A DNA stretch of 24,587 bases, from assembly GCA_002441265.1 (NCBI GenBank), contig DJVQ01000051.1, forward strand, positions 12,301 through 36,887. Direction: 5' to 3'. The notes under the pieces were generated by a model, which was given only the letters and a program-made list of their open reading frames with translations, had not been told where the DNA came from and ran no database searches. Position 1 is the first letter of the stretch, and each line of letters begins with the position of its first letter. This DNA is from Syntrophaceae bacterium UBA6252. Lineage in GTDB: Bacteria; Desulfobacterota; Syntrophia; Syntrophales; UBA6807. The position numbers were made by a program, and so were the translations under genes. Positions 1-7,845 of the stretch are shown piece by piece.

Positions 1-46
1 TTCGAAAAAGTGTTGATTTGGTCTTTTTACGATTTCGTCAGGTTTG
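1..46 (+). repeat. Intergenic repeat copy A, cut by the window edge
   Basis: The first 18 bases recur exactly, inverted, at 24538-24555, and 29 of the first 32 positions agree with that copy. The segment starts at the palindrome TTCGAA, which is also the point reached inside copies B (1426-1431) and C (24550-24555), so the left half of this copy should lie outside the window. It contains a CTTTTTACGA block that I associate with recurrent intergenic repeats in deltaproteobacterial genomes; that association is from memory. No coding potential is visible. The right boundary is approximate because similarity to copy C fades after about position 32-46. Confidence 0.7.
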
Positions 47-122
47 CTTCCGTCAACGAACAGCCCTTGGTTGTTTCCGAATAATCGAAAAACCGTCATC
101 AGAGAAGGATTTGGGAGGCCAT

Positions 123-1304
123 ATGAAATATATCGACCAGCTGGATCTCAAGGGAAAGCGTGTGCTTTGCCGGTTTGATTTCAACGTCCCGCTCGACGAG
201 AATTCCCATATCGTCGACGACACCCGGATCCGTGCGGCCCTGCCGACGATCAACTACGCCCTCGACGAGGGGGCGCGGATCATCGTCATCTCCCACCTCG
301 GAAGACCCAAGGGAAAAGTGGTGAACCGGATGAGTCTCGCTCCGGTGGCGCGGAGGCTTTCCCGGCTCCTGGGAAAGGAAGTGATCATGGCCGGTGACTG
401 CATCGGCGATGAAGTGAAACGGATCGTGGAAAGCATGCGTCCCGGATGCCTCGTTCTTCTGGAGAATCTCCGGTTCCATCCGGAGGAGGAGAAGAACAAC
501 GACGAATTCGCGAAAGAGCTGGCCGGCCTCGCCGACGTCTACATCGACGACGCCTTCGGAAACGCCCACCGCAGCCACGCCTCCAACGTGGCCATCACGA
601 AATACGTGAAGGAGTGCGCCGCCGGGTTCCTGATGAAGAACGAACTCAACTATTTCAACCGCGCCATGGGCGAACCGGCCCGTCCCCTCGTGGCCATCAT
701 CGGCGGCTCCAAGGTGTCCGGAAAGCTGGAAGCCATGGTGAACCTGGTGAAAAAAGTGGACAAGATGATCATCGGCGGCGGCATGGCCTTCACCTTCCTG
801 AAGGCCCTGGGTTACGAGGTGGGCCGGTCGATCGTCGAGGAGGACCTGCTCCCCCGGGCCATGGAGGTCATGAGCATCGCCAGGGAGCAGAAAGTCCGCA
901 TCTATCTTCCCGTGGACTGCGTCATCGCCGAAAGCATGGAGGACAAGGCGGAGACGAAGATCGTCCCCGTGCAGGAGATCAATCCCAACTGGATGGGCCT
1001 GGACATCGGCCCCGCAACGATCACCCTGTTCAGCGAGGCGCTCGGAAACGCGAAAACCATCGTGTGGAACGGCCCCATGGGGGTGTTCGAGAAGGACGCA
1101 TACAGCCGCGGGACGTTCGCCCTGGCCCACAGCGTCGCGAACTCGTACGCCCTGACCATCGTCGGAGGCGGGGACACGGACGTTGCGATTCACAGGGCCA
1201 AGGAAAGCGACAACATTTCCTACATCTCCACGGGGGGAGGGGCCTTCCTGGAACTGCTCGAAGGAAAGAGACTTCCCGCGGTGGAGGCCCTGAACAACTG
1301 CTGA
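123..1304 (+). CDS. pgk: Phosphoglycerate kinase
   Basis: Cytosolic glycolytic and gluconeogenic enzyme that interconverts 1,3-bisphosphoglycerate plus ADP with 3-phosphoglycerate plus ATP. The 393-residue product has the usual bacterial length and family landmarks in order: DFNVPLDE at about residue 19, RFHPEEEKNN, DDAFGNAHRSHAS, GGSKVSGKLE at the hinge, WNGPMGVFE at about residue 315, and GGGDTDVAI followed by STGGGAFLE near the C-terminus. The ATG at 123 is chosen because the family starts just before this conserved region. It has GGGAGG at 113-118 and AGAAGGA a little further up. The open frame extends to position 18, but those 35 residues are not pgk-like and lie in repeat copy A and its flank. 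No gapA or tpiA neighbour is present; a palindromic repeat separates pgk from truA. Confidence 0.97.
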   Translation: MKYIDQLDLKGKRVLCRFDFNVPLDENSHIVDDTRIRAALPTINYALDEGARIIVISHLGRPKGKVVNRMSLAPVARRLSRLLGKEVIMAGDCIGDEVKRIVESMRPGCLVLLENLRFHPEEEKNNDEFAKELAGLADVYIDDAFGNAHRSHASNVAITKYVKECAAGFLMKNELNYFNRAMGEPARPLVAIIGGSKVSGKLEAMVNLVKKVDKMIIGGGMAFTFLKALGYEVGRSIVEEDLLPRAMEVMSIAREQKVRIYLPVDCVIAESMEDKAETKIVPVQEINPNWMGLDIGPATITLFSEALGNAKTIVWNGPMGVFEKDAYSRGTFALAHSVANSYALTIVGGGDTDVAIHRAKESDNISYISTGGGAFLELLEGKRLPAVEALNNC

Positions 1305-1311
1305 CGGCTTC

Positions 1312-1475
1312 GGAAAAAGTTCCTATGCGGCGTTGCCCTTCCTCCCTCCTCCCTGCGGCGTACCGAAAGTACGCCCCGGTCGCCGGGAATCGGGCGCCAT
1401 ACCGGTGGAGCTTTTTCCCCCGCAGTTCGAAGAAAGCGTTTTTTAAACGCGTTACGGGGTCGTCAACACGGAACC
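1312..1475 (+). repeat. Palindromic intergenic repeat copy B
   Basis: The gap between pgk and truA is about 240 bases and is mostly this element. Its outer arms 1312-1323 (GGAAAAAGTTCC) and 1407-1418 (GGAGCTTTTTCC) are inverted copies at 11 of 12 positions. In the middle a perfect 7-base-pair hairpin (GGCGTAC / GTACGCC, loop CGAAA) sits at 1357-1375. Positions 1394-1431 match the reverse complement of 24550-24587 at about 28 of 38 positions, including GGAGCTTTTT and TTCGAA, which makes it the same family as copies A and C. A further small hairpin, GCGTTT-TTT-AAACGC, follows at 1436-1450. There is no T-run after the main palindrome, so it does not look like a standard terminator. The right boundary is uncertain. 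Confidence 0.7.
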
Positions 1476-1545
1476 GTTACAGGAGTGCCGGCAGGGAGGG
1501 GGCGTGAATCCGGGCCGCGGGGGTCAGGAGCGGCCCGGGAATTTC

Positions 1546-2286
1546 ATGAGAAACATCCGGCTGTCGATCGAATATGACGGTACGGCCTACCGGGGATGGC
1601 AGCGCCAGCCGAACGGGCCTTCCATTCAGGGAACCCTGGAAGAAGCCATCGGGAAGATGACCGGGGAGACGGTGGCGGTCATCGGGGCCGGAAGGACCGA
1701 TTCCGGGGTCCATGCCCTGGGGCAGGTGGCGAATTTCCGGACGGAAACCCGGATCCCGGCGGAGAACCTCCATAAAGGGCTGAACAGCATTCTTCCCCCG
1801 GACATCGCCGTCAGGGACGTCGCCGACGCGGATCCTTCCTTCCACGCCCGGTACGACGCCAGGAGAAAGGTCTACTTCTACAGGATGATCCATCGGCCGT
1901 GGCGGCCGGCACTGCTCCGCAATTACGCCTGGCACCTGCGGGGGTCCCTTTCCCTCCCCCGGATGGAGGAAGGCGCCTCCCTTTTCATCGGCACCCTCGA
2001 TTTCACATCCTTCTGCGCGACCCAGTGCGACACCCGGGGCCGCACGCGGACGGTGTTCCGGAGCTTCCTGACATCCGGCGGAGACGGGGAGATCCGGTAT
2101 ACCATCGAGGCGGACGGATTTCTCAGGCACATGGTGAGAAATCTTGTGGGAACCCTCGTGGAGATCGGAAGGGGGAGATTCTCCCCCGGGGACATCCCGG
2201 AGATCCTCGACGCGAGGGACCGCCGGCGGGCGGGCGCCACCGCTCCGTCCCAGGGCCTTTTTCTGAAGGAGGTCATTTACGAATGA
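1546..2286 (+). CDS. truA: tRNA pseudouridine(38-40) synthase
   Basis: Isomerises uridines 38-40 in the anticodon stem-loop of many tRNAs to pseudouridine. The 246-residue product starts with the family-typical IEYDGTAYRGWQRQ and carries the catalytic motif GAGRTDSGVHA, with the nucleophilic aspartate at residue 52. Later landmarks are RRKVYFYRM, FIGTLDFTSFC and FLRHMVRNLVGTLVEIGRG. The ATG at 1546 is chosen because TruA proteins normally begin right before this motif. An in-frame GTG at 1504 has a better ribosome site (AGGGAGGG just upstream) and would add 14 non-conserved residues, so it is a real alternative. The stop overlaps the start of the next gene as ATGA, which suggests translational coupling. 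Confidence 0.95.
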   Translation: MRNIRLSIEYDGTAYRGWQRQPNGPSIQGTLEEAIGKMTGETVAVIGAGRTDSGVHALGQVANFRTETRIPAENLHKGLNSILPPDIAVRDVADADPSFHARYDARRKVYFYRMIHRPWRPALLRNYAWHLRGSLSLPRMEEGASLFIGTLDFTSFCATQCDTRGRTRTVFRSFLTSGGDGEIRYTIEADGFLRHMVRNLVGTLVEIGRGRFSPGDIPEILDARDRRRAGATAPSQGLFLKEVIYE

Positions 2287-3140
2287 GAATTCTCGTGCTC
2301 GGCGACCGGGGGATGCTCGGTTCCGATCTCTGCCGGCTCCTGGCGGCCTCCCATGAGGTGACCGGGGCCGATATCGACGATTTCGACCTCACCTCCTTTT
2401 CGGACTGCCGGAGCATCGTCGCGGAGCGTGATCCCGAGGCGGTGATCAACGCGGCGGCCTACACGAACGTCGACGCCTGCGAGACGGACAGGGACCGCTG
2501 CTTTCAGGTCAACGCCGAGGGCGTGGGCCACCTCGCCCGGATCTGCAGGGAGCGGGGGGCCCTTCTCGTCCACTTCAGCACCGACTATGTCTTCGACGGG
2601 ACAAAGGGGACCCCTTACGAGGAGGACGACCCCTGCCGGCCGGTCAGCGCCTACGGGTCTTCCAAGCATCTCGGGGAATGCCGCCTCCTGGAGGAGGGGC
2701 CGGAATTCCTCCTTGTCCGAACGGCCTGGCTGTACGGGCTGAATGGTAAGAATTTCGTCGAAACCATTCTCGCCAAGGCGAAACGGGAAAAGGTCCTCCG
2801 CGTGGTCGACGACCAGGTCGGGTCTCCCACCTGCACGACGGACCTGGCGGCGGCGGTGAAGATCCTCGTGGAGGGAGGCCGCAGGGGAATCTTTCACGTC
2901 ACCAACCGCGGGACCTGCAGCTGGTACAGGTTCGCGGAAAAGATCCTCGCCCTTTCGGGGATGAAAGACGTCGACCTCTCTCCCATGACCTCGGAGGAAC
3001 TGGGACGTCCGGCGCACCGGCCGGCATGGTCCGTTCTGTCGACGAGGAAATTCACCGGGGCCACGGGAAAGACGCTCCGTTTCTGGCAGGTCGCCCTGGA
3101 AGACTACCTCCGGTCCCGCCGGGAACCCGCCGGGGACTGA
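2283..3140 (+). CDS. rfbD: dTDP-4-dehydrorhamnose reductase family protein
   Basis: Extended short-chain dehydrogenase. The family member RfbD/RmlD reduces dTDP-4-dehydro-L-rhamnose to dTDP-L-rhamnose for surface polysaccharide. The 285-residue protein shows the N-terminal nucleotide-binding loop with glycines 7, 10 and 13 (GDRGMLG), INAAAYTNVDACE, STDYVFDG, the catalytic pair Tyr124 and Lys128 (YGSSK), and VDDQVGSPTCTTDLA, all typical of RmlD. The start ATG at 2283 overlaps the truA stop. The partner genes rfbA, rfbB and rfbC are absent here, so the substrate is inferred from family resemblance only; a related nucleotide-sugar reductase is possible. It is followed after 22 bases by the hydrolase gene. 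Confidence 0.88.
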   Translation: MRILVLGDRGMLGSDLCRLLAASHEVTGADIDDFDLTSFSDCRSIVAERDPEAVINAAAYTNVDACETDRDRCFQVNAEGVGHLARICRERGALLVHFSTDYVFDGTKGTPYEEDDPCRPVSAYGSSKHLGECRLLEEGPEFLLVRTAWLYGLNGKNFVETILAKAKREKVLRVVDDQVGSPTCTTDLAAAVKILVEGGRRGIFHVTNRGTCSWYRFAEKILALSGMKDVDLSPMTSEELGRPAHRPAWSVLSTRKFTGATGKTLRFWQVALEDYLRSRREPAGD

Positions 3141-3162
3141 AGACGCCGGAGGGACGTCCCGC

Positions 3163-3966
3163 ATGTCTCCGCTCGGAACGGCCGTTCACGAAATTCCCCA
3201 CACCGGTTTCGCCCGGGCGTACCTCATCGAGGGGGACTCGGGATTCGCGGCGGTGGACGTGGGAAGCCGGGGGAGTGCGCTGGACGTGGCGGACCATCTC
3301 ACCGGCGTCCTCGGGTCGTCGCCGGAGCGTCTTCGCCTCATCGCCGCCACCCACTTTCACATCGACCACATCGGGGGGATCGGGTATCTCCTGCGCCGGT
3401 GTCCCCCGGAGACGACAGTTCTCTTTCCCGGTCCGGTCCGGGGATACCTGAACGGAACGGAGCGGATGTCCGTCATGCGCAACTGGTTCGTCGGGCTCAC
3501 GCCGGCCACCCTTCTTTGCACCCGTTCCGTGAAGCGGGCCGCCCATTTGCGGGTCATGACCCTCGCCGGAATCCCCCTGCCCGGATTCCGGAGGCTCGTC
3601 CGCCTGCCCTACCGGGACCGGGTCCGTTTCCTCGACGGGTCGGGGTCAAGATACCCCATGGGGCTCGGCGAATGGGAAGTCATTGAAACTCCGGGTCATT
3701 CCAGTGACTCGGTGAGTTTCTACAACGGGAGGACGAGGGAATTAATCTGTGGAGATCTTATTCTCAATGTGTTAAGAAAAAAAGGTGCGTTCCTGAACCG
3801 GTTCTACTGGGACAGGGGACGCCTTGAGGATTCTTTTCAGTACCTCCTCGAGAACACGAGACCGCTCCGGATCTATCCGGGCCACGGGGCGGTTGTCAAC
3901 GACGAGGAAAACGCCCTGCTCAAGGTCGCCGGCTTCCGACGGGGGAGGAACGGCAGGGGGCGTTGA
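3163..3966 (+). CDS. Metallo-beta-lactamase-fold hydrolase
   Basis: A 267-residue metal-dependent hydrolase of unknown substrate. The full metal-binding set of the superfamily is visible: HFHIDH (His64, His66, Asp68, His69), TPGHS with His179, CGDL with Asp198, and YPGHG with His241. This pattern fits glyoxalase II-like and related thioester or lactone hydrolases. No signal peptide or membrane segment is seen, so it is probably cytosolic. The middle part, about residues 100-165, is longer than in minimal glyoxalase II proteins and may form the substrate cap. GGAGGG at 3148-3153 precedes the ATG by 9 bases. The position between a sugar reductase and an envelope lipoprotein does not identify the substrate. 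Confidence 0.85.
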   Translation: MSPLGTAVHEIPHTGFARAYLIEGDSGFAAVDVGSRGSALDVADHLTGVLGSSPERLRLIAATHFHIDHIGGIGYLLRRCPPETTVLFPGPVRGYLNGTERMSVMRNWFVGLTPATLLCTRSVKRAAHLRVMTLAGIPLPGFRRLVRLPYRDRVRFLDGSGSRYPMGLGEWEVIETPGHSSDSVSFYNGRTRELICGDLILNVLRKKGAFLNRFYWDRGRLEDSFQYLLENTRPLRIYPGHGAVVNDEENALLKVAGFRRGRNGRGR

Positions 3967-3987
3967 AAACCCTGTCAAGGAGGGCCT

Positions 3988-6723
3988 ATGACGAAGAGAC
4001 TGAAAGGGACCCTGTTCCTTCTCTCATGGGTGGTCGTTCTTTCCTTCCTGTTTTTCGGATGCGTTCTGTCCACAAAAAAAACCGGCGTCATTTCGGAAGT
4101 GCGCAGTATTTTCGGGGGGACCTTCAAGGTGGACCCGTACATGGAGAAGCACCCGCCCCGGTCCGTGGCGATCGTTCCGTTCATCGACCAGTCGGGGAGC
4201 AAGGAAGGCTTCGAAATCGTCCGGAAATGCTTTTACAACCACCTGAGCTCCCTGCCCTTCAGAGATATGGAACTTTCCCGGGTGAATCATCTTCTCCAGA
4301 AGGCGGGGCTGACCGATCCCGAGGAGATCCGGAAGAAGGGCGCCCGGGAACTGGGAAAAATCCTTTCCGTCGATGCCGTCGTCTTCGGGACCGTTTCCAA
4401 CTTCGACAAGCTCTTCGCCGTCATCTATTCCCAGGTGTCCGTCGGCGCCCAGATCGAGATGTACGACACGAAAACAGGGAATTTCCTGTGGAGCGGGGAG
4501 CACACCGTCAGGAGCCACGCGGGCGGGATCTCGACGACTCCCGTGGGGATCATCGCCACCGTCGTCGCCACGGCCATGAACGTTCGGGACATCCAGCTCC
4601 TTCGGGCCTGCGACGATCTTTTCCGCGACATGGTGAAAACCATCCCGACCCCGAAGCTTGCCGAGGTCGCCCAACCCCCGGTCATTACGTTTTTGGCCCA
4701 GGATACAAAGGGGCTTCCGAAGAAAGCCGGGGACGAGGTGAAGGTCGTCATGAAGGGCAGCCCCGGCCTCAGGGCGTGGTTCGGCATCGGCGATTACCGG
4801 AAGGGGATCGACATGAAGGAGGTGGAGGAGGGGGGCTATCTCGGCGTGTACCGCGTCGTTCCCGGGGATAACGTCGCCGGCGCCGTGGTCACGGGTTTCC
4901 TCTCCGACGATTCCGGGAACACCTCCCAGTGGATCGACGCCATCGGGACGGTGACGCTCGACACCACTCCGCCCGCCGTTCCCTCCGGCTTCAACGCCGT
5001 CGGGAGAAACACCTACGTCCTTCTCGACTGGGCGAAAAACACCGACAAGGACCTTGCCGGATACCGGGTCTACCGGAGCGTGACCCCGCTGAGCGGTTAC
5101 GAGGAGATCGGGAAGACGGAATTCAACGAACTCAAGGACAAGAACCTCGAGAATCTGCGGAAATACTTCTACCGCCTGTCCGCCGAGGACGTCGCCGGGA
5201 ACGAGAGCGGGAAGACCGATCCCGTCGAGGGGATGCCCATGCCTCCCGGCCCGACGGCCGTTTCGGGGACCATCGAGGCGGACACGACGTGGTATTCCGG
5301 GGCGAGCCCCTATGTCCTGGAAGGGCCCGTCGTCGTGAAGGACCGGGCGCTTCTGACCGTCGAACCGGGAACGGTGATCCGCTCGAAGGGCGCCGCCCTC
5401 GTCATCGAGGGCCGTCTCGTCGCCCCGGGGGATGAAAAAAGGCTCATTCACTTCGAGGGCAGCGGGGGCTGGCCGGGAATCCATTTCGCCAACGTCCGGG
5501 AAAAGGACAATGTCCTGCGCTATTGCAGGATCCGGGGCGCGGAGACGGGGATCCGCTGCGAGGCGTCCTCTCCGAAGATCGAGTCCGTGGAAATCACGGG
5601 CAACGCAGTCGGGCTCAGGATCGAGGGAAGCTTCTCCCGGCCGGAGATCCGCAACTGCTCGATCCACAAGAACAAGACAGCGGGGGTCGTGGTCGAGTCC
5701 TCCGCAAGGCCGGCGATCCGGGAAAACCGGATCGAAGGGAACGGCGGTCCGGGGATCGAAATCCGGAACGCCGACGCCCTCGTCGAGGGCAACGTCCTGT
5801 CCCGGAACGGGGGATCGGGGATCGCGCTCCACGAGGCCCGGCTCACCGCGGCGAAAAACAGCTTCTGCGAGAACCGGCCCTACGACCTCGCCGGGGAATC
5901 CGGTGGAGACACGGCGAAGGCCCAGGGCAACTGGTGGGGAACGACGGATGTCCTCCAGATCCTCTCGAAGATCCGGGGACGGGTCGACATCCGCACCGTC
6001 CTGGACGGTCCGCCTCCCGAGGGGAAACCGAAAACGGTCAACGTTCAGCCGTCGACCCTGGAAGGAACGGTCCTCGCGGACGGCTATCTCCTTCTTTCCG
6101 GGAGCCCGTTCCGGGTGGCCTCGGACTTCGTGATCGACGGCGGGGCGACCCTGTTCGTCGAGCCGGGCGTGGAGATCCGGTATGACCAGAAGACCGCCAT
6201 CCTCGTGAGGGACGGGGGGATCCATGCGAGAGGAACCAGGGAATTCCCCATTGTCTTCACCGCGTCGGCCGCGTCTCCGTCGGCCGGTTTCTACGGGAGC
6301 GCCGTCCGGTTTTCCGGGGCCTCCAAGGTGAACAGTTTCCTGGAGTTCTGCGTGGCCCGGTACGCCTCCACCGCCTTCGACATTAACGGGGGGGCGCCGG
6401 AGATCACCTCCTGCTACATCGCCGACAACGCCCAGAGCGGGATCGCCTGCCGCAACGACGCGTCGCCGAAGATCACCTACTGCACCTTCCAGCGGAATTC
6501 CGGGGAGGGGGCGATCACCGCCGTGGGCATGTCGAATCCCTTCATCGGAAGGAACAATTTCGCGGACAACGCCGTCGCCGTTCAGTCCTTCTCCTCCATT
6601 TACATCGACGCCCGGAACAACTGGTGGGGTGAAACCCCGCCGAACCGGGACAGGATCTGGGGGACCTCCATCAACATCGAACCGTGGCTGACGTCCCCTG
6701 AAAGCCGGGCCTTCGCGCCGTAG
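3988..6723 (+). CDS. Lipoprotein: GNA1162-like domain, FN3 domain and two beta-helix halves
   Basis: A 911-residue predicted lipoprotein of unknown function. Residues 1-25 form a hydrophobic signal ending in LFFGC, with Cys25 as the likely lipidated residue, although Phe at -3 is not ideal. Residues about 50-235 (PRSVAIVPF, SVDAVVFGTV, YDTKTGNFLWSGE) resemble the GNA1162/DUF799 lipoprotein family. Residues about 327-420 look like a fibronectin type III domain (PPAVPSGF, AGYRVYRS, YFYRLSAEDVAGNES). The rest is right-handed beta-helix repeats in two related halves, starting near residues 425 and 691, each opening with an xEPGxxIR segment and closing with an NWWG motif (residues 648-651 and 878-881). 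AAGGAGGG lies just before the ATG. It probably faces the periplasm or cell surface; a sugar-binding or assembly role is speculation. Confidence 0.82.
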   Translation: MTKRLKGTLFLLSWVVVLSFLFFGCVLSTKKTGVISEVRSIFGGTFKVDPYMEKHPPRSVAIVPFIDQSGSKEGFEIVRKCFYNHLSSLPFRDMELSRVNHLLQKAGLTDPEEIRKKGARELGKILSVDAVVFGTVSNFDKLFAVIYSQVSVGAQIEMYDTKTGNFLWSGEHTVRSHAGGISTTPVGIIATVVATAMNVRDIQLLRACDDLFRDMVKTIPTPKLAEVAQPPVITFLAQDTKGLPKKAGDEVKVVMKGSPGLRAWFGIGDYRKGIDMKEVEEGGYLGVYRVVPGDNVAGAVVTGFLSDDSGNTSQWIDAIGTVTLDTTPPAVPSGFNAVGRNTYVLLDWAKNTDKDLAGYRVYRSVTPLSGYEEIGKTEFNELKDKNLENLRKYFYRLSAEDVAGNESGKTDPVEGMPMPPGPTAVSGTIEADTTWYSGASPYVLEGPVVVKDRALLTVEPGTVIRSKGAALVIEGRLVAPGDEKRLIHFEGSGGWPGIHFANVREKDNVLRYCRIRGAETGIRCEASSPKIESVEITGNAVGLRIEGSFSRPEIRNCSIHKNKTAGVVVESSARPAIRENRIEGNGGPGIEIRNADALVEGNVLSRNGGSGIALHEARLTAAKNSFCENRPYDLAGESGGDTAKAQGNWWGTTDVLQILSKIRGRVDIRTVLDGPPPEGKPKTVNVQPSTLEGTVLADGYLLLSGSPFRVASDFVIDGGATLFVEPGVEIRYDQKTAILVRDGGIHARGTREFPIVFTASAASPSAGFYGSAVRFSGASKVNSFLEFCVARYASTAFDINGGAPEITSCYIADNAQSGIACRNDASPKITYCTFQRNSGEGAITAVGMSNPFIGRNNFADNAVAVQSFSSIYIDARNNWWGETPPNRDRIWGTSINIEPWLTSPESRAFAP

Positions 6724-6732
6724 AGATCATTC

Positions 6733-7845
6733 ATGGACCGCAGGACATTTCTCCATCTTCTGGGAAAGGGCGCCCTCGTTTCATCCGTCGCCGGGCTCTT
6801 TCCCGACCTGCTCTTCGGCCAGAGCGCCTTCGATCTCGGGCTTCAGGGCCAGGAACTCATCCAGAACGGCGAGTACGCCAAGGCCGTGGAAGTCCTGCAG
6901 AAGGCGGTCGCCATGGATCCGTCGAGCGACTGGGCCTACGGCCTTCTGGGCAGGGCGTACCGTGGTCTCGGGAAGACGGCGGAGGCGGTGGACGCCTTCC
7001 GGCAGGCCCTCCGGATCAACCCGGAGGACACCTATTCCCGGTGGATGGTGGAGATGATGACCCAGAAGCCCATCCCGAAGCTCCCAAAGAAGGAAAAACC
7101 GCGCTCCCCCCTGGAACTCCAGGCGGAGGAGGAGGAAAAACGGGTGCTGGGACGGCTCGCCTCGAAGGAAAGCCTGGAGTATCAGGTCAAAAGGGTGGTC
7201 GTCGACGCCGGCCACGGCGGTTTCGACTCGGGGGCGGTCGGCCTTTCGGGGCTGAAGGAAAAGGATGTCACCCTGGAGCTGGCCACCCGGCTCCACCGGC
7301 GGCTGGAAGCCGGGGGCAGGGTGAAATCCTTCCTGACCCGCACGGGGGATTACTACATCCCCCTGTCGGACCGGACGGCCGTCGCGAACCAGTACCAGGC
7401 GGACCTGTTCATCAGCATCCACATCAACGCCAACGAGAACCGGAAGGCGAACGGGTCCGAGACCTATTACTGCGCCGAGAAGGCATCGAACCAGGAAGCC
7501 GCCCGGGTGGCCGAGTTCGAGAACTCGGTCCTCAAGTTCGACGAGGAGTTCAAAAAGGAGGAGGGCTTCATCAGCATCGAGGAGATCCTCTTCCATTTCG
7601 AGCAGAGGATGTACTGGAAGGAGAGCGGATCCTTCGCCGGCAGGTTCCAGGAAAAATTCAAGACCGACCTGCCCTTCCGGAGCAGGGGCGTGAACTCCGC
7701 CAATTTCTTCGTCCTCCGCAGGGCGAAGATGCCCTCCATCCTTCTGGAAACGGGGTTCATTTCCAACCCCGAGGACGAGTCGAAACTGAAAACGCCGGCC
7801 TTTCTGGACCGGGTCGCCGACTCCGTGTTCCGGGGGATCGCATGA
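6733..7845 (+). CDS. N-acetylmuramoyl-L-alanine amidase with N-terminal TPRs and Tat-type signal
   Basis: Zinc amidase that cleaves the amide bond between MurNAc and the stem peptide of peptidoglycan, as AmiA/B/C do in cell separation. The 370-residue protein begins with DRRTFLHLLGKG and a hydrophobic stretch, which looks like a twin-arginine export signal; E. coli AmiA and AmiC also use Tat. Residues about 32-105 hold two TPR units. The Amidase_3 domain spans about 155-370 with Zn ligands His161 (DAGHGG), Glu176 (KEKDV) and His230 (SIHINAN), and catalytic Glu339 (LLETGFISNPED). An insertion at about 250-310 is helical and may match the regulatory helix of AmiB/C. No strong ribosome site is visible 9 bases after the preceding stop. 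The stop overlaps the next start as ATGA. Confidence 0.93.
   Translation: MDRRTFLHLLGKGALVSSVAGLFPDLLFGQSAFDLGLQGQELIQNGEYAKAVEVLQKAVAMDPSSDWAYGLLGRAYRGLGKTAEAVDAFRQALRINPEDTYSRWMVEMMTQKPIPKLPKKEKPRSPLELQAEEEEKRVLGRLASKESLEYQVKRVVVDAGHGGFDSGAVGLSGLKEKDVTLELATRLHRRLEAGGRVKSFLTRTGDYYIPLSDRTAVANQYQADLFISIHINANENRKANGSETYYCAEKASNQEAARVAEFENSVLKFDEEFKKEEGFISIEEILFHFEQRMYWKESGSFAGRFQEKFKTDLPFRSRGVNSANFFVLRRAKMPSILLETGFISNPEDESKLKTPAFLDRVADSVFRGIA

Noticed and set aside
18..122. N-terminal extension of pgk from position 18
   Set aside because: The 35 extra residues are not pgk-like, overlap a repeat copy, and the ATG at 123 has a ribosome site and the right family start.
4024..6225. Long minus-strand open frame of 733 codons opposite the beta-helix lipoprotein
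   Set aside because: It is a shadow produced by GC-rich codon use. It has a low-complexity Asp/Gly/Pro/Arg composition and no recognisable domain, while the plus strand has clear domains.
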